Part shown: positions 18,656 through 29,497 of the stretch, in pieces
Layout of the letters: every line of letters starts with the position of its first letter
Numbering within the stretch: position 1 is the stretch's first letter
DNA from: Arthrobacter sp. ov407
GTDB taxonomy: Bacteria > Actinomycetota > Actinomycetes > Actinomycetales > Micrococcaceae
Assembly (NCBI RefSeq): GCF_900102895.1
Contig: NZ_FNGD01000007.1
Location: 1-64,000, forward strand
Length of the DNA stretch: 64,000 nucleotides
Reading direction: 5' to 3'
Notes under the pieces: model-generated
The model's input: the letters and a program-made list of their open reading frames with translations, nothing else
Database searches by the model: none
Told to the model about the DNA's origin: nothing
Position numbers and translations under genes: made by a program

Positions 18656-19835
18656 CACCGGCAGCCACGGACAGCCCGGCAAGAATGCGGCTACCCTTCG
18701 GGAGGGGATTCCGCTGGGCCGCATTGCCGGCATTCCGGTATTTCTGGCGTATTCCTGGTTCATCATCGCGGCCTTCACGGTGATCGCGTACGGGCCGGTC
18801 CTGCAGAGCAACAATCCCCGCCTCGGAGTAACCGCCTTCTTCGTCGCATTCGCCTACGCGCTGCTGCTCCTGATTTCCGTGCTGGCCCACGAACTCGCGC
18901 ATGCGCTGACGGCCAAGCTGTTCCACTGGCCCACGGAGAAAATTGTCCTCAACCTGTGGGGCGGCCACACCCAGTTCCAGAGCTTCACCGCCTCTCCCGG
19001 GCGCTCCGTCCTGGTCGCGATGGCAGGCCCGGCTGCGAACTTCGTCCTTGCCGGCGCAGGCTGGCTCCCGCTCGCGTACGGGGACCTGGGCGGCGTCGCC
19101 GATATCCTGGCCAACATCTTTGTCTGGGCCAACGTGCTGATCGGCATCTTCAACGTGCTTCCCGGCCTTCCGCTGGACGGAGGCCGGCTGGTCGAATCCG
19201 CTGTCTGGAAAGCCACCGGCAGCCAGGAAAAGGGCACCATTGCCGCCGGTTGGGCGGGCCGGATCATCGTGATCGGCCTGGCCCTGTGGTTCATTGTCCT
19301 GCCCCTGCTCAGTGGTGCACGACCGGATATTTCCTTCACCCTCATCACCGCCCTCGTGGGCAGCTTCCTGTGGATGGGGGCATCGGCATCGATCCAGCAG
19401 GCCCGCCTGCGGGGCCGACTGCACCTTGTCGATGCCGCGGCCCTCGCCGAACCCGCCGTCGGCCTTCCGGAAACCGCCACGGTCGCAGACCTCCTGGACC
19501 TGGCGCCGGCAGGAAAGCCCAACGTGGTGCTGTGCGACCGGGACGGCCGCCCCGTGGGCATCGTCGACGCCGCAGCCGCCGCCACCGTGCCTGCCGCCCT
19601 GGCTGCAGCGACCGCCCTGACCGCGGTCGCCTACCCCCTTGGCGCCGGCGCTTATGTCCCGGAATGGTCCAAAGGCCAGGATCTGGTCCAGTACCTGGCC
19701 CAGATTGAAGGCCAGGAGTACGCAGTGGTGGACCGCGAGGGCGCCGTCACCGGGCTGCTGCGCCAGTCCGCCGTCCTCCGTGCCATTACAGGCAAGTACC
19801 GGAACGAACGCCAGAACCAGGGGCAGAACCGGTAG
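18648..19835 (+). CDS. Site-2 protease family (M50) membrane metalloprotease
   Basis: A 395-residue integral membrane zinc protease with about six helices. LAHELAHAL contains HExxH, and NVLPGLPLDGGR contains the third ligand Asp in the conserved NxxP-LDGGR region. The last 120 residues resemble a degenerate CBS-domain pair (VVLCDRDGRPVGIVDAA, then YAVVDREGAVTGLLR), which may sense an adenosyl ligand. The GTG overlaps the HAD gene by 8 bp. Site-2 proteases release membrane-bound regulators, but no substrate is evident here. Confidence 0.88.
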   Translation: MADTGSHGQPGKNAATLREGIPLGRIAGIPVFLAYSWFIIAAFTVIAYGPVLQSNNPRLGVTAFFVAFAYALLLLISVLAHELAHALTAKLFHWPTEKIVLNLWGGHTQFQSFTASPGRSVLVAMAGPAANFVLAGAGWLPLAYGDLGGVADILANIFVWANVLIGIFNVLPGLPLDGGRLVESAVWKATGSQEKGTIAAGWAGRIIVIGLALWFIVLPLLSGARPDISFTLITALVGSFLWMGASASIQQARLRGRLHLVDAAALAEPAVGLPETATVADLLDLAPAGKPNVVLCDRDGRPVGIVDAAAAATVPAALAAATALTAVAYPLGAGAYVPEWSKGQDLVQYLAQIEGQEYAVVDREGAVTGLLRQSAVLRAITGKYRNERQNQGQNR

Positions 19836-19936
19836 AGTTACTGGGCGGTCGTGATTTTCCGGCCCCCACGCGCAAGGACCGGTGCCCGCCGGCATGTCCG
19901 CGGCCACACAGCTTTACAGGAGCGAGGAACATCTTC

Positions 19937-21007
19937 ATGAGCAGCGACACTGCCGCAGGCACTACCCCCGCCGCAGGCACCACCACAGTCACCGCCGCCA
20001 CCACCGCGAATGGTGCGACGGGCGCGGCGCGCCGCCGCGGGCCGTTCCGCGAAGGTGAGCGGGTCCAGCTCACGGACGAGCGCGGCCGCATGAACACGAT
20101 CACGCTCGAAGTCGGCGGAGCCTTCCACACCCACCGGGGATTCCTGAACCATGACGAGATCATCGGCAAGCCTGACGGCTCGGTGGTCGTCAACAACGTC
20201 GGACAGCAGTACCAAACCCTGCGCCCGCTGCTCTCGGACTTCGTGCTCTCGATGCCGCGCGGCGCGGCCGTGGTCTACCCGAAGGACGCCGGCCAGATCG
20301 TGACGATGGCGGACATTTTCCCCGGCGCGCGTGTTGTCGAGGCCGGCGTCGGCTCCGGCGCCCTGTCCATCTCCCTGCTGCGCGCGGTGGGGGACAACGG
20401 ATACCTGCATTCCTTTGAGCGCCGCCAGGAGTTCGCGGACATCGCCCGCGGCAACGTCGAGACCATCTTCGGCGGCCCGCACCCGGCCTGGAAGATCTCG
20501 CTCGGCGACTTCCAGGAGGAAGTGGTGCGCACCGAGGAACCCGGCTCGGTGGACCGCGTGGTCCTGGACATGCTCGCGCCGTGGGAATGCCTCGACGCCG
20601 TCGCCACGGTCCTGGCGCCCGGCGGAGTGTGGATCAATTATGTCGCGACTGTGACGCAGCTTTCGCGGACAGCCGAAGCCATCCGCGCGGATGGACGGTT
20701 CACCGAACCCGACGCGTGGGAATCCATGGTCCGCGGCTGGCATCTCGAAGGCCTGGCCGTGCGTCCGGACCACCGCATGGTTGCCCACACGGGCTTCCTG
20801 CTGGTAACCCGCCGTCTCGCCGACGGAGTCACGGGAATTTCGGTGAAGCGCCGCCCCTCCAAGACCGACTTTAACGAAGAAGACGTCAACGCCTGGACCC
20901 CGGGCGCTGTCGGCGAGCGGGCGGTCTCGGACAAGAAGCTGCGCCGCGCCGCCCGGGACGCAATCGCCGGAACAAACGTCGTCGACGCCCCGGAGATAAC
21001 GAACTAG
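19937..21007 (+). CDS. trmI: tRNA (adenine-58-N1)-methyltransferase TrmI
   Basis: A 356-residue SAM-dependent enzyme that makes m1A58 in the T-loop of tRNAs. An extra Thr/Ala-rich N-terminal tail (about 35 residues) precedes GPFREGERVQLTDERGR. The Rossmann motif is VVEAGVGSGALSISLLRAVG. The catalytic Asp lies in RVVLDMLAPWE. It stands directly upstream of the proteasomal ATPase, a conserved actinobacterial order. A Shine-Dalgarno-like AGGAGCGAGGA lies 5' of the ATG. Confidence 0.92.
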   Translation: MSSDTAAGTTPAAGTTTVTAATTANGATGAARRRGPFREGERVQLTDERGRMNTITLEVGGAFHTHRGFLNHDEIIGKPDGSVVVNNVGQQYQTLRPLLSDFVLSMPRGAAVVYPKDAGQIVTMADIFPGARVVEAGVGSGALSISLLRAVGDNGYLHSFERRQEFADIARGNVETIFGGPHPAWKISLGDFQEEVVRTEEPGSVDRVVLDMLAPWECLDAVATVLAPGGVWINYVATVTQLSRTAEAIRADGRFTEPDAWESMVRGWHLEGLAVRPDHRMVAHTGFLLVTRRLADGVTGISVKRRPSKTDFNEEDVNAWTPGAVGERAVSDKKLRRAARDAIAGTNVVDAPEITN

Positions 21008-21091
21008 GCAGCATATTTCGGATGTCTCCAGCGGCACCCGCCTTCATAGGGCTATGGTCTTAACAGAAGAGCAGGAAGGGGCTGATGCACG

Positions 21092-22903
21092 ATGGAGACT
21101 CCGAATACTGACCCGGGCCGCACACCGGCCGAGGACGCCGCGGATGCCGCCGCACGCCAGGACGCGGCCCGGGCCGCAGCCAGCGAGGGTGAACGGTACG
21201 CCGCCAGTGAACTGTCCGTCGCAGAGCGGCAAGTCAACATCCTCCGGGACAAGCTCCGCCACATTGACCGTCAGCTTGCCGCCGCGACACAGAACAACTC
21301 CAAGCTGGTCAGCATGCTGGAAACGGCCAAGGCCGAGATCCTGCGGCTGAAGAACGCCCTCGACCAGGAGGGACAGCCGCCGTACAGCTTCGGCACGATC
21401 CTCCAGCTCAACCCGAAGCGGCAGCCGACGGCCGGGAACAGCGGCCAGGCGGCCACGGAAGAGTCCGTGGACATCTTCAACGCCGGCCGCAAGATGCGCG
21501 TGGGGATCAGCCCGCTGGTCAACATCAGCCAGCTGGCCGTCGGGCAGGAAGTCCTGCTGAACGAGGCCCTCATGGTGGTCGCCGGGCTCGGCTACGAGCG
21601 GGCCGGGGACCTGGTCACGCTGAAGGAAATGCTGGGACCGGACCGCGCCCTGGTGGTGGGCCGCGCCGACGAGGAACGGGTCGTCCGGCTCTCCGGTGCC
21701 CTGCTGGCCCAGCGGCTCCGGGTCGGCGACGCACTGTCGATCGATTCGCGCACCGGGTACGCGCTGGAAAAAATCCCGCGCTCCGAGGTGGAGAACCTCG
21801 TGCTCGAGGAAGTTCCGGACATCACCTACCTGGATATCGGCGGTCTGGGCCCGCAGATCGAGCAGATCCGCGACGCCGTCGAACTGCCGTTCCTGCATCC
21901 TGACCTGTACCGGGAGCACGGGCTGAAGGCACCCAAGGGCATCCTGCTGTACGGCCCTCCCGGCTGCGGCAAGACCCTGATCGCCAAAGCCGTGGCCAAC
22001 TCGTTGGCCGCGCGGGCCGCCGAGCGCGCCGGCAAGACGGACATGAAGAGCTATTTCCTGAACATCAAGGGACCCGAACTGCTCGACAAGTACGTCGGCG
22101 AGACCGAACGGCACATCCGCCTGATCTTCGCGCGTGCCCGGGAGAAGGCGTCCGAGGGCAGCCCGGTGGTGGTGTTCTTTGACGAAATGGATTCGCTGTT
22201 CCGCACCCGCGGCACGGGCATTTCCTCCGACGTCGAAACGACCATCGTTCCGCAGCTCCTCAGCGAGATCGACGGCGTCGAACGGCTGGACAACGTGATC
22301 GTGATCGGCGCCTCCAACCGGGAAGACATGATCGATCCGGCGATCCTGCGCCCCGGCCGCCTGGACGTCAAGGTCAAGATCCAGCGGCCCGACGCCGAGG
22401 CCGCGGCCGACATCTTCAACAAGTACATCACCACGGACCTGCCGTTCCACGAGACCGACCTGGCCGAGCACAGCGGCGACGTGCAGGCGACCGTGGACGC
22501 CATGGTCCAGCGGACCGTCGAGGCGATGTACTCCACCGACAAGTCCAACGAATATCTCGAGGTGACCTACGCCAATGGCGACACCGAAATGCTCTACTTC
22601 AAGGACTTCAATTCCGGCGCCGTGGTGCAGAACGTCGTGGACCGGGCCAAGAAGTACGCCATCAAGGACCTGTTGACCATCGGGCAGAAGGGTCTGCGGA
22701 TCGACCACCTGCTCCGGGCGGTCGTGGACGAGTTCCGTGAACACGAGGACATGCCCAACACCACCAACCCGGACGACTGGGCACGGATCTCCGGCAAGAA
22801 GGGCGAACGCATCACGTATATCCGTACCATCGTCCAGGGCAAGGCCGGCCAGGAGCCCGGGAAGTCCATCGAGACGATGCCCAGCACAGGCCAGTACCTG
22901 TGA
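21092..22903 (+). CDS. arc: Proteasomal AAA ATPase ARC/Mpa
   Basis: A 603-residue hexameric unfoldase that recognises pupylated proteins and threads them into the 20S core. An N-terminal coiled coil (about residues 35-90) binds Pup. OB domains (about 95-240) form the entry ring. The AAA module has Walker A GPPGCGKT (288-295) and Walker B FFDEMD (Asp364, Glu365), with sensor GASNRED. The C-terminal GQYL provides the penultimate Tyr that docks into the proteasome alpha ring. The dop gene overlaps its stop by 4 bp (GTGA). Confidence 0.97.
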   Translation: METPNTDPGRTPAEDAADAAARQDAARAAASEGERYAASELSVAERQVNILRDKLRHIDRQLAAATQNNSKLVSMLETAKAEILRLKNALDQEGQPPYSFGTILQLNPKRQPTAGNSGQAATEESVDIFNAGRKMRVGISPLVNISQLAVGQEVLLNEALMVVAGLGYERAGDLVTLKEMLGPDRALVVGRADEERVVRLSGALLAQRLRVGDALSIDSRTGYALEKIPRSEVENLVLEEVPDITYLDIGGLGPQIEQIRDAVELPFLHPDLYREHGLKAPKGILLYGPPGCGKTLIAKAVANSLAARAAERAGKTDMKSYFLNIKGPELLDKYVGETERHIRLIFARAREKASEGSPVVVFFDEMDSLFRTRGTGISSDVETTIVPQLLSEIDGVERLDNVIVIGASNREDMIDPAILRPGRLDVKVKIQRPDAEAAADIFNKYITTDLPFHETDLAEHSGDVQATVDAMVQRTVEAMYSTDKSNEYLEVTYANGDTEMLYFKDFNSGAVVQNVVDRAKKYAIKDLLTIGQKGLRIDHLLRAVVDEFREHEDMPNTTNPDDWARISGKKGERITYIRTIVQGKAGQEPGKSIETMPSTGQYL

Positions 22904-24573
22904 CGGCTGTTGTCCCCGGCAAGCCCGCCGACACTGCGGGCGGCTTGCCGGTCGGCGGGGCAATGAGGGTGATGGGCTCGGAGACCGAATACGGCATCCA
23001 CGCCCCCTCGGCCCCCGGAGCCAACGCCACGATGATGTCGGCCCGGGTCATCCAGGCGTACGCCCAGGTGACCCGGCAGCGCGCCGCCGGGGGAGCCGAA
23101 ACGCGGTGGGACTACACCGATGAAGAGCCGCTGCACGACGCCCGCGGCTGGACCTTGGAGCGCAGCAGCGCGGACCCGGAACAACTCACCGACCAGCCCC
23201 CCGTCCTCGACGCCGAGGCGGTCGCCCTCGCCTACGGGCGGCAGGAACTCGAGGCCGACGGCGAGGACGAGTCCGGCACCCTGCTCATGAACATGGTGCT
23301 GGGCAACGGCGCACGGCTGTACGTGGACCACGCCCATCCGGAGTATTCCAGTCCCGAGGTGACCAACCCCCGCGCCGCCGTCACCTGGGACGCCGCTGGC
23401 GACCTCGTGGCTTTGGCCGCTGTCCGGCGCCTTGCCGCCGATCCCGACCTGCCGCCCGTCAACCTGTACAAGAACAACACGGACAACAAGTCGGTTTCCT
23501 ACGGTTCGCACGAGAACTACCTGATGCCCCGCTCGGTGCCGTTCGGCGAGATCGTGCGCGGCCTCACGCCGTTTTTCGTCACCCGGCAGATCATTTGCGG
23601 TGCCGGCCGGGTGGGCCTGGGGCAGGACAGCGCCCGGGCCGGCTACCAGATCAGCCAGCGCGCTGACTTCTTCGAAACCGAAGTGGGCCTGGAAACCACC
23701 ATCCGCCGCCCCATCATCAACACCCGGGACGAACCCCACGCCACCGCGGACAAATACCGCAGGCTCCACGTCATCATCGGCGATGCCAACCTCAGCCAGA
23801 CGTCCAATTTCCTCAAGTTCGGCACCACCGCCATGGTCCTGAGCCTGATCGAGGCCGGGCTGGCGCCGCGGATTGAAGTCCATGAACCCGTCGCCGCGCT
23901 GCAGGCCGTCAGCCACGACACCTCGCTCACCGCGCTGCTGCGCCTGGGCGACGGCCGACGGATCACTGCCCTGGACCTGCAGTGGATCTATTTGGAGGCC
24001 GCTTCGAAGCATGCGCAGGACACCGGCGTCGCGGACGCGGTGGACGGTGACGGCCACACCCACGAGGTCCTGGAACGGTGGTCCGCCACGCTGAGCGAAC
24101 TCGGCGGTGACCGGGCGTCGGCCGCTTCCTCGGTGGAGTGGCTCGCCAAACTGTCCCTGCTGGAGGGCTACCGGCAGCGTGACGGCCTGGGCTGGGACAA
24201 CGCGCGGCTGGGCCTCGTGGACCTGCAGTGGGCTGACATCCGCCCCGAAAAGGGGCTCTATTATCGGCTGCTGGCCCGCGACCGGATGCAGCGCATCGTG
24301 GACGACGCCGCGATCGCCCGGGCGGTGACGGAACCGCCGTCGGACACGCGCGCGTACTTCCGCGGACGCTGCGTCAGCCGGTTCGGCGCGGATCTCGCGG
24401 GGGCCAGCTGGGACTCGGTGATCTTCGATGTCCCCGGCCGCGGCAGGCTCCAGCGGGTCCCAACCCGCGAGCCGCTGCGCGGAACAGAAGCCCTCACAGG
24501 CGCCCTGTTCGCCCGGCACCGGGAGGCCGGGACGTTCCTGGCCGAACTGCTCGGACTCAGCCCCGGTTCCTAG
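22900..24573 (+). CDS. dop: Depupylase/Pup deamidase Dop
   Basis: A 557-residue member of the Dop/PafA carboxylate-amine ligase-like family. It deamidates the C-terminal Gln of Pup to Glu and removes Pup from substrates. [16 protein letters not shown] is the ATP/Mg-binding start, and [14 protein letters not shown] contains the catalytic Asp (residue 143 here). [17 protein letters not shown] is shared with PafA. The GTG at 22900 overlaps the ARC stop; an ATG at 22963 gives the usual family N-terminus and is a plausible alternative. It acts before PafA in this organism because Pup is encoded with Gln. Confidence 0.95.
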   Translation: MTAVVPGKPADTAGGLPVGGAMRVMGSETEYGIHAPSAPGANATMMSARVIQAYAQVTRQRAAGGAETRWDYTDEEPLHDARGWTLERSSADPEQLTDQPPVLDAEAVALAYGRQELEADGEDESGTLLMNMVLGNGARLYVDHAHPEYSSPEVTNPRAAVTWDAAGDLVALAAVRRLAADPDLPPVNLYKNNTDNKSVSYGSHENYLMPRSVPFGEIVRGLTPFFVTRQIICGAGRVGLGQDSARAGYQISQRADFFETEVGLETTIRRPIINTRDEPHATADKYRRLHVIIGDANLSQTSNFLKFGTTAMVLSLIEAGLAPRIEVHEPVAALQAVSHDTSLTALLRLGDGRRITALDLQWIYLEAASKHAQDTGVADAVDGDGHTHEVLERWSATLSELGGDRASAASSVEWLAKLSLLEGYRQRDGLGWDNARLGLVDLQWADIRPEKGLYYRLLARDRMQRIVDDAAIARAVTEPPSDTRAYFRGRCVSRFGADLAGASWDSVIFDVPGRGRLQRVPTREPLRGTEALTGALFARHREAGTFLAELLGLSPGS

Positions 24574-24621
24574 GAACAAAGCCCCCCGCGGGCGCCCCGG
24601 GCGTGGCACTATTGCTAAAGG

Positions 24622-24650
24622 ATGTCCCTTAGGAGAAAAGGGACGGACAT
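24622..24650 (+). promoter_or_regulatory. Hairpin in the pup leader
   Basis: GTCCCTT (24624-24630) pairs perfectly with AAGGGAC (24638-24644) around the loop AGGAGAA. ATGTCC (24622-24627) could alternatively pair with GGACAT (24645-24650). The structure ends 13 bases before the pup ATG and holds a Shine-Dalgarno-like AGGAG in its loop. Its role is inferred only from position. Confidence 0.45.
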
Positions 24651-24663
24651 GAAGGAGAAAACA

Positions 24664-24867
24664 ATGGCAGGCCAGGAGCAGCAGCAGCCGCAGTCGCGGG
24701 ACACCGAGGTTGACGAGGACGTCCCCGCCGCGCCGCCGGCCCCAGGGGACGCCCAGGCGTCGGCAGCCACCCAGGGCGTCGACGATCTCCTCGACGAGAT
24801 CGACGGCGTGCTGGAGTCCAATGCGGAGGAATTCGTCCGCGCATTCGTCCAAAAGGGCGGCCAGTAG
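24664..24867 (+). CDS. pup: Prokaryotic ubiquitin-like protein Pup
   Basis: A 67-residue disordered tag that is linked through its C-terminal Glu to lysines of target proteins. The N-terminal half is Gln/Pro/Ala-rich. The ARC-binding helix is DDLLDEIDGVLESNAEEFVRAF. The protein ends GGQ, so deamidation by Dop is required before ligation. Two earlier in-frame ATGs exist (24622, 24649); the ATG at 24664 is chosen because AAGGAG precedes it and it gives the family start MAGQEQQQ. prcB follows after 86 bp. Confidence 0.96.
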   Translation: MAGQEQQQPQSRDTEVDEDVPAAPPAPGDAQASAATQGVDDLLDEIDGVLESNAEEFVRAFVQKGGQ

Positions 24868-24953
24868 GAGCGCCGCCGACCGCCGGATGAGGGCGGCGGG
24901 AGGGGCTAAGGGCCGGAAGAGTCGTTGATCCACCACGTTGAGGGAGAGCGATA

Positions 24954-25784
24954 GTGCAGGAAACAACAGCCAACCGAGTAGCAGCCAACGCGACGTCCTC
25001 ATTCACCGAGCATCTGCAGCGCGAGCGGCCCGACTTAATGCCCTTCGGCCAAGTCCGTTTCAACCAGTTGCCCGCCGCCCATCCGGCAGCACCGCTGCAG
25101 GCCCCGCACGGGACCACGATCGTGGCGATGACCTACGCCGGGGGAGTGCTGATGGCCGGGGACCGCCGCGCCACCATGGGCAACGTGATCGCCAGCCGGC
25201 ACATCGAGAAAGTCTTTCCCGCTGACCAGTACTCAGTGCTGGGCATTGCCGGAACCGCCGGAATCGCCCTAGACATCACCCGGCTGTTCCAGGTTGAACT
25301 CGAGCACTACGAGAAAATCGAGGGCACGCTCCTTAGCCTGGACGGCAAGGCGAACCGGCTCGGCGCCATGGTGCGCGGCAACCTGCCCATGGCCATGCAG
25401 GGCCTGGCCGTCGTTCCCTTGTTCGCGGGATTCGACCGGCCCGCAGGCTTCGGCCGGCTCTTCTCCTACGACGTCACGGGCGGCCGATACGAGGAGCAGG
25501 AGCACCATGCGGTGGGATCCGGCTCGATGTTCGCCCGCGGCGCGCTGAAAAAACTGTGGCGGCCCGGCCTCTCGGAGCAGGACGCCGTGGCGGTCGCCGT
25601 CGAGGCACTGTACGACGCCGCCGACGACGACTCCGCCACGGGCGGCCCGGACCCGGTCCGGCAATTATGGCCGGTGGTGTATATCGTGAACCGAACAGGC
25701 GCCTTCCGTGTCCCGGACCGCGATCTCGCCGCCGTGGCCGGCCGCGTCATCGAATCCCGGGCCGTCGCCCAGCGGGAGGCCTGA
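24954..25784 (+). CDS. prcB: 20S proteasome beta subunit PrcB
   Basis: A 276-residue Ntn hydrolase. It is made with a 53-residue propeptide; cleavage at HG/TT exposes Thr54 as the catalytic N-terminal Thr in [11 protein letters not shown]. The Asp and Lys of the active site lie in [14 protein letters not shown] and RHIEKVFP. The mature subunit forms the two inner heptameric rings. The start is GTG behind GAGGGAGAG. The prcA ATG lies one base after the stop, so the two subunits are co-translated at similar levels. Confidence 0.97.
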   Translation: MQETTANRVAANATSSFTEHLQRERPDLMPFGQVRFNQLPAAHPAAPLQAPHGTTIVAMTYAGGVLMAGDRRATMGNVIASRHIEKVFPADQYSVLGIAGTAGIALDITRLFQVELEHYEKIEGTLLSLDGKANRLGAMVRGNLPMAMQGLAVVPLFAGFDRPAGFGRLFSYDVTGGRYEEQEHHAVGSGSMFARGALKKLWRPGLSEQDAVAVAVEALYDAADDDSATGGPDPVRQLWPVVYIVNRTGAFRVPDRDLAAVAGRVIESRAVAQREA

Positions 25785-25785
25785 G

Positions 25786-26493
25786 ATGACCCAGCAGTTC
25801 TATGTATCCCCCGAACAGCTGATGAAGGACCGTGCGGATTTCGCACGGAAGGGCATCGCCCGCGGACGCTCGGTGGTGGTCATCAGTTGCCGGGACGGGA
25901 TTGCCCTCGTGGCGGAGAACGCGTCCCCGTCGCTGCACAAGATCGGCGAGATCTACGACAAAATCGCGTTTGCGGCCGTCGGAAAGTACAACGAATTTGA
26001 GAGCCTGCGACAAGCAGGGGTGCGGTACGCCGATGTCCGCGGCTACTCCTACGACCGCGAAGACGTCACGGCCCGCGGCCTCGCGAGCGTCTACGCGCAG
26101 AGCCTCGGCGCGGTGTTTACGGCCGAACAGAAACCCTTCGAGGTTGAACTGGCCGTGGCCGAAGTCGGCCAGATCCAGGAAGCGGACCATCTGTACCGGC
26201 TGACCTTTGACGGGTCCATCGCCGATGAGCACGGCTTTATCGTGATGGGCGGCCAGGCGGACAAGGTTTCCGAAGCCGTCGCGGCGGGCTGGCAGGGCGA
26301 ACTCGACTTCGCGGGCGCCATCCGGCTGGCCCTAGCCGGACTCGTGGCAGACAAGGAAACCACCACCCTGCCGGTTTCCGCACTGGAAGTTGCGGTACTG
26401 GACCGGGGATCGGAAAGCGGCCGCGGCACCCGCCGGGCGTTCCGCCGGCTCGAGGACCCGGACATCGTGGCATTGCTGGCTGAGGAGAAGTGA
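25786..26493 (+). CDS. prcA: 20S proteasome alpha subunit PrcA
   Basis: A 235-residue non-catalytic subunit of the outer proteasome rings, which gates the pore and accepts the ARC tail. [30 protein letters not shown] is the conserved N-terminal gate and helix H0, and [21 protein letters not shown] follows. There is no propeptide. GGGAGG precedes the ATG. The pafA ATG begins one base after its stop, continuing the tight operon. Confidence 0.97.
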   Translation: MTQQFYVSPEQLMKDRADFARKGIARGRSVVVISCRDGIALVAENASPSLHKIGEIYDKIAFAAVGKYNEFESLRQAGVRYADVRGYSYDREDVTARGLASVYAQSLGAVFTAEQKPFEVELAVAEVGQIQEADHLYRLTFDGSIADEHGFIVMGGQADKVSEAVAAGWQGELDFAGAIRLALAGLVADKETTTLPVSALEVAVLDRGSESGRGTRRAFRRLEDPDIVALLAEEK

Positions 26494-26494
26494 G

Positions 26495-27859
26495 ATGGAC
26501 AAGCGCATATTCGGTATCGAAACCGAATTCGGAATTTCCTATTCAAGTCCGGAGTCCCGGCCGCTGGCGCCTGAGGAAGTGGCCCGCTACCTCTTCCGCA
26601 AGGTGGTCAGCTGGGGACGGTCCTCCAACGTCTTCCTGACCAACGGCTCGCGCCTCTACCTGGACGTCGGGTCCCACCCGGAGTACGCCACGGCCGAGTG
26701 CGACGATCTGGCCCAGCTGATCGCCCATGACCGTGCCGGGGAACTGATCCTGTGCGACCTCGTGGACGAAGCCCAGGAACGGCTGGCAGCGGAGGGATTC
26801 AACGGGACCGTGTACCTGTTCAAGAACAACACGGACTCGGCCGGGAACTCCTACGGCAGCCACGAAAACTACCTCATCCCGCGCCGCGGGGAGTTTTCCC
26901 GGCTCGCGGAGATCCTCATCCCGTTCCTCGTGACGCGTCAGTTGATCGCCGGGGCCGGCAAGATCCTCAAGACCCCGCACGGGGCCACCTTCGCCTTCTC
27001 TCAGCGGGCCGACCACATCTGGGAGGGCGTCTCCTCCGCCACCACCCGTTCCAGGCCCATCATCAACACCCGGGACGAACCGCACGCTGACGCCGAGTTC
27101 TATCGGCGCCTGCACGTGATCGTGGGCGACTCCAACATGTCCGAACCGACGGCCCTGCTCAAGATCGGCACGGTGGACCTGATCCTGCGGATGATCGAGG
27201 CCGGGGTGATCATGCGCGACATGCGGATGGAGAACCCGATCCGCAGCATCCGGGAAATCTCCCACGACCTCAGCGGCCGGGCCCTGGTCCGGCTCGCCAA
27301 CGGCCGGCAGCTTACGGCGCTGGAAATCCAGCGCGAGTACCTGGGCAAGGTGACCGCGTTCGTGGCCCAACACGGCGCGCACAACGCACACGTGCCGCTG
27401 ATCCTTGACCTCTGGGAGCGCACCCTCGACGCCATCGAAAGCGGCGACACGAGCACGATCGATACCGAAGTGGACTGGGCCATCAAGAAGAAGCTCATGG
27501 ACAACTACCGGGAACGGCACGGACTGGGGCTCGACGCGCCCAGGATTGCGCAGCTGGACCTGACCTACCACGACATTTCCCGCGGCCGCGGCCTCTTCTA
27601 CCTGCTCCAGGCCCGCGGGGCGGTGCGCCGGGTGGTGGACGACACCGCGGTCAAGGATGCTGTGGATGCCCCGCCGCAGACCACGCGTGCCAAACTCCGC
27701 GGAGACTTCGTCCGGCGTGCCCAGGAGCTCGGCCGTGACTACACCGTGGACTGGGTTCATCTGAAGCTGAACGACCGCGCCCACCAGACCATCCTGTGCA
27801 AGGATCCGTTCCGGAGCGTGGACGAACGGGTGGATGCGCTGCTGGACTCGATGGGCTGA
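26495..27859 (+). CDS. pafA: Pup-protein ligase PafA
   Basis: A 454-residue ligase that phosphorylates the Pup C-terminal Glu and transfers it to a substrate lysine. [14 protein letters not shown] is the ATP/Mg start, with Glu9. Asp57 in [15 protein letters not shown] is the catalytic base. [17 protein letters not shown] and [13 protein letters not shown] are shared with Dop. The C-terminal Pup-binding domain ends [16 protein letters not shown]. It lies one base behind prcA. Confidence 0.97.
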   Translation: MDKRIFGIETEFGISYSSPESRPLAPEEVARYLFRKVVSWGRSSNVFLTNGSRLYLDVGSHPEYATAECDDLAQLIAHDRAGELILCDLVDEAQERLAAEGFNGTVYLFKNNTDSAGNSYGSHENYLIPRRGEFSRLAEILIPFLVTRQLIAGAGKILKTPHGATFAFSQRADHIWEGVSSATTRSRPIINTRDEPHADAEFYRRLHVIVGDSNMSEPTALLKIGTVDLILRMIEAGVIMRDMRMENPIRSIREISHDLSGRALVRLANGRQLTALEIQREYLGKVTAFVAQHGAHNAHVPLILDLWERTLDAIESGDTSTIDTEVDWAIKKKLMDNYRERHGLGLDAPRIAQLDLTYHDISRGRGLFYLLQARGAVRRVVDDTAVKDAVDAPPQTTRAKLRGDFVRRAQELGRDYTVDWVHLKLNDRAHQTILCKDPFRSVDERVDALLDSMG

Positions 27860-27965
27860 TACCCAGCTTCGCACGTTATTCTGGGGTAGGGCTGCCTTGC
27901 GGCCGCCGCTTGCCACGGGAAACCGAACGGCACAGAGTCCACCCTGCCTCGACGAAAGTTTCCAA

Positions 27966-28901
27966 GTGCGCCGACTACTAGCAATTCTTCTGCCCGGACT
28001 GCTGCTGCTGACCGCCTGCGGCGGCAGCGAAGCACCTCCGGCTCCGGAACCCACCAGCCAGTCCGCGGGGGAGACCGCCCAACTGGACTCGGTCAAATTG
28101 ACCGAGAAGGGCGACAAGAAGGCCCCCGCTGTCGACTTCACCAAGCCGCTCGAGGTCAAGGCGCCCACTATCAAGGTGGTCACCGAAGGCAGCGGCGAGC
28201 GGGTCAAGGCCAACCAGATCGCCGACATTTCGATCGTGGCCTTCAACGGCAAGGACGGATCGACCCTCGAAGACACTTTCCCGAACGATCCCGAGCCGCT
28301 GGAGCTGAACGACGAGCTCAAGACCGGCAGCCCTGTGATCTACAACGCGTTCGTGGGCGCCAAGATTGGCTCGCACATCGCCCTGGCCGTACCCGGCCAG
28401 GCCGCCGCTGAGGGTACCGCAGCCAAGCCGACGCAGCTCCTGATCGTCAAGGTGCTCGCCGCCAAGGACGCCCCGCCGGTCCTGGACAAGCCTGAGGGCG
28501 ACGCCGTCACCCCGCCGGCCGGACTGCCGACCGTCAAGGAAAACGACAAGGGCGTTCCGGAAATCTCGGTCGCCGGCGTCAAGGCGCCGACCAAGCTGAT
28601 CTCCCAGGACCTCATCACCGGCAAGGGCCAAGCGCTCAAGAATTCCGACACCATCACCGTCAACTACGTCGGCGTGGCCCTCGCCACCGGCAAGGTCTTC
28701 GATTCCAGCTTTGAGAGTGGCAAGAAGGCCACCTTCCCGCTGACCGGCGTCATCAAGGGCTGGACCCAGGGCCTGACCGGCAAGACGGTCGGCTCCCGCG
28801 TCCTTTTGGTGGTCCCGAAGGACCTCGCCTACGGTGATCAGGGCCAAGGCGACGCGAAGGGCGACCTCGTCTTCGTCGTCGACATCCTCGGCGTCAAGTA
28901 A
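27966..28901 (+). CDS. FKBP-type peptidyl-prolyl isomerase lipoprotein
   Basis: A 311-residue exported lipoprotein. The N-terminus RRLLAILLPGLLLLTACGGS is a lipobox signal peptide with Cys at LTAC. A first FKBP-like domain (about residues 60-165) appears degenerate. The C-terminal FKBP domain (about 215-311) carries VNYVGVALATGKVFDSSF, GVIKGWTQGL and LAYGDQG, and should catalyse prolyl cis/trans isomerisation outside the membrane. The GTG start at 27966 is required to include the signal peptide. A second FKBP gene follows after 49 bp. Confidence 0.9.
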   Translation: MRRLLAILLPGLLLLTACGGSEAPPAPEPTSQSAGETAQLDSVKLTEKGDKKAPAVDFTKPLEVKAPTIKVVTEGSGERVKANQIADISIVAFNGKDGSTLEDTFPNDPEPLELNDELKTGSPVIYNAFVGAKIGSHIALAVPGQAAAEGTAAKPTQLLIVKVLAAKDAPPVLDKPEGDAVTPPAGLPTVKENDKGVPEISVAGVKAPTKLISQDLITGKGQALKNSDTITVNYVGVALATGKVFDSSFESGKKATFPLTGVIKGWTQGLTGKTVGSRVLLVVPKDLAYGDQGQGDAKGDLVFVVDILGVK

Positions 28902-28950
28902 TCCACCGCATCAACCGTAACCACCACACGTCACCTCAAAAGGAGTAACC

Positions 28951-29346
28951 ATGTCATTTGGACAGCGCAACCTCGACCGCGAGAAGCCGGAAATTGACTT
29001 CCCCGAAGGAGACGTCCCCACCGAACTGGTCATCACCGACCTGATCGAAGGGGACGGCGCCGAGGCCAAGCCCGGCGACACCGTGTCCACCCACTACGTG
29101 GGCGTCGCCTGGTCCACCGGTGAAGAGTTCGACGCCTCCTGGGGCCGCGGCGCGCCGCTGGACTTCCGGGTCGGCGTCGGCCAGGTCATCCAGGGCTGGG
29201 ACCAGGGCCTGCTGGGCATGAAGGTCGGCGGCCGCCGTCGCCTGGAGATCCCGTCCGAGCTCGCCTACGGCTCCCGTGGCGCCGGCGGGGCGATCGGCCC
29301 CAACGAGGCCCTGATCTTTGTCGTGGACCTCGTCGCCGTCCGCTAG
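28951..29346 (+). CDS. FKBP-type peptidyl-prolyl cis-trans isomerase
   Basis: A 131-residue single-domain cytosolic FKBP. THYVGVAWSTGEEFDASWGRGAPLDFRVG, GQVIQGWDQGLLGMKVGGRR and YGSRGAGGAIGPNEALIFVVDL retain the aromatic pocket residues of active members (Tyr, Asp, Phe, Trp, Tyr). It would accelerate folding of proteins limited by prolyl isomerisation. AAAAGGAG precedes the ATG. It sits between pafA and pafBC, a conserved actinobacterial order. Confidence 0.93.
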   Translation: MSFGQRNLDREKPEIDFPEGDVPTELVITDLIEGDGAEAKPGDTVSTHYVGVAWSTGEEFDASWGRGAPLDFRVGVGQVIQGWDQGLLGMKVGGRRRLEIPSELAYGSRGAGGAIGPNEALIFVVDLVAVR

Positions 29347-29497
29347 CGGACGCCACCCACGCGCATACAGTAGCGCCGGCTGAATCAGCCCGCTGAATTG
29401 CCCCTGAGGGCGCAAGCGCGGTAACAATCGGAAAAGTTCTTCCGGCTGTTGCCGCGCTTTCGTCATATTCCGGGATCGGCTTTAGTACCCTTGCGAG

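Noticed and set aside
21044..22963. A 639-codon frame antisense to the proteasomal ATPase
   Set aside because: Shadow of a well-identified gene.
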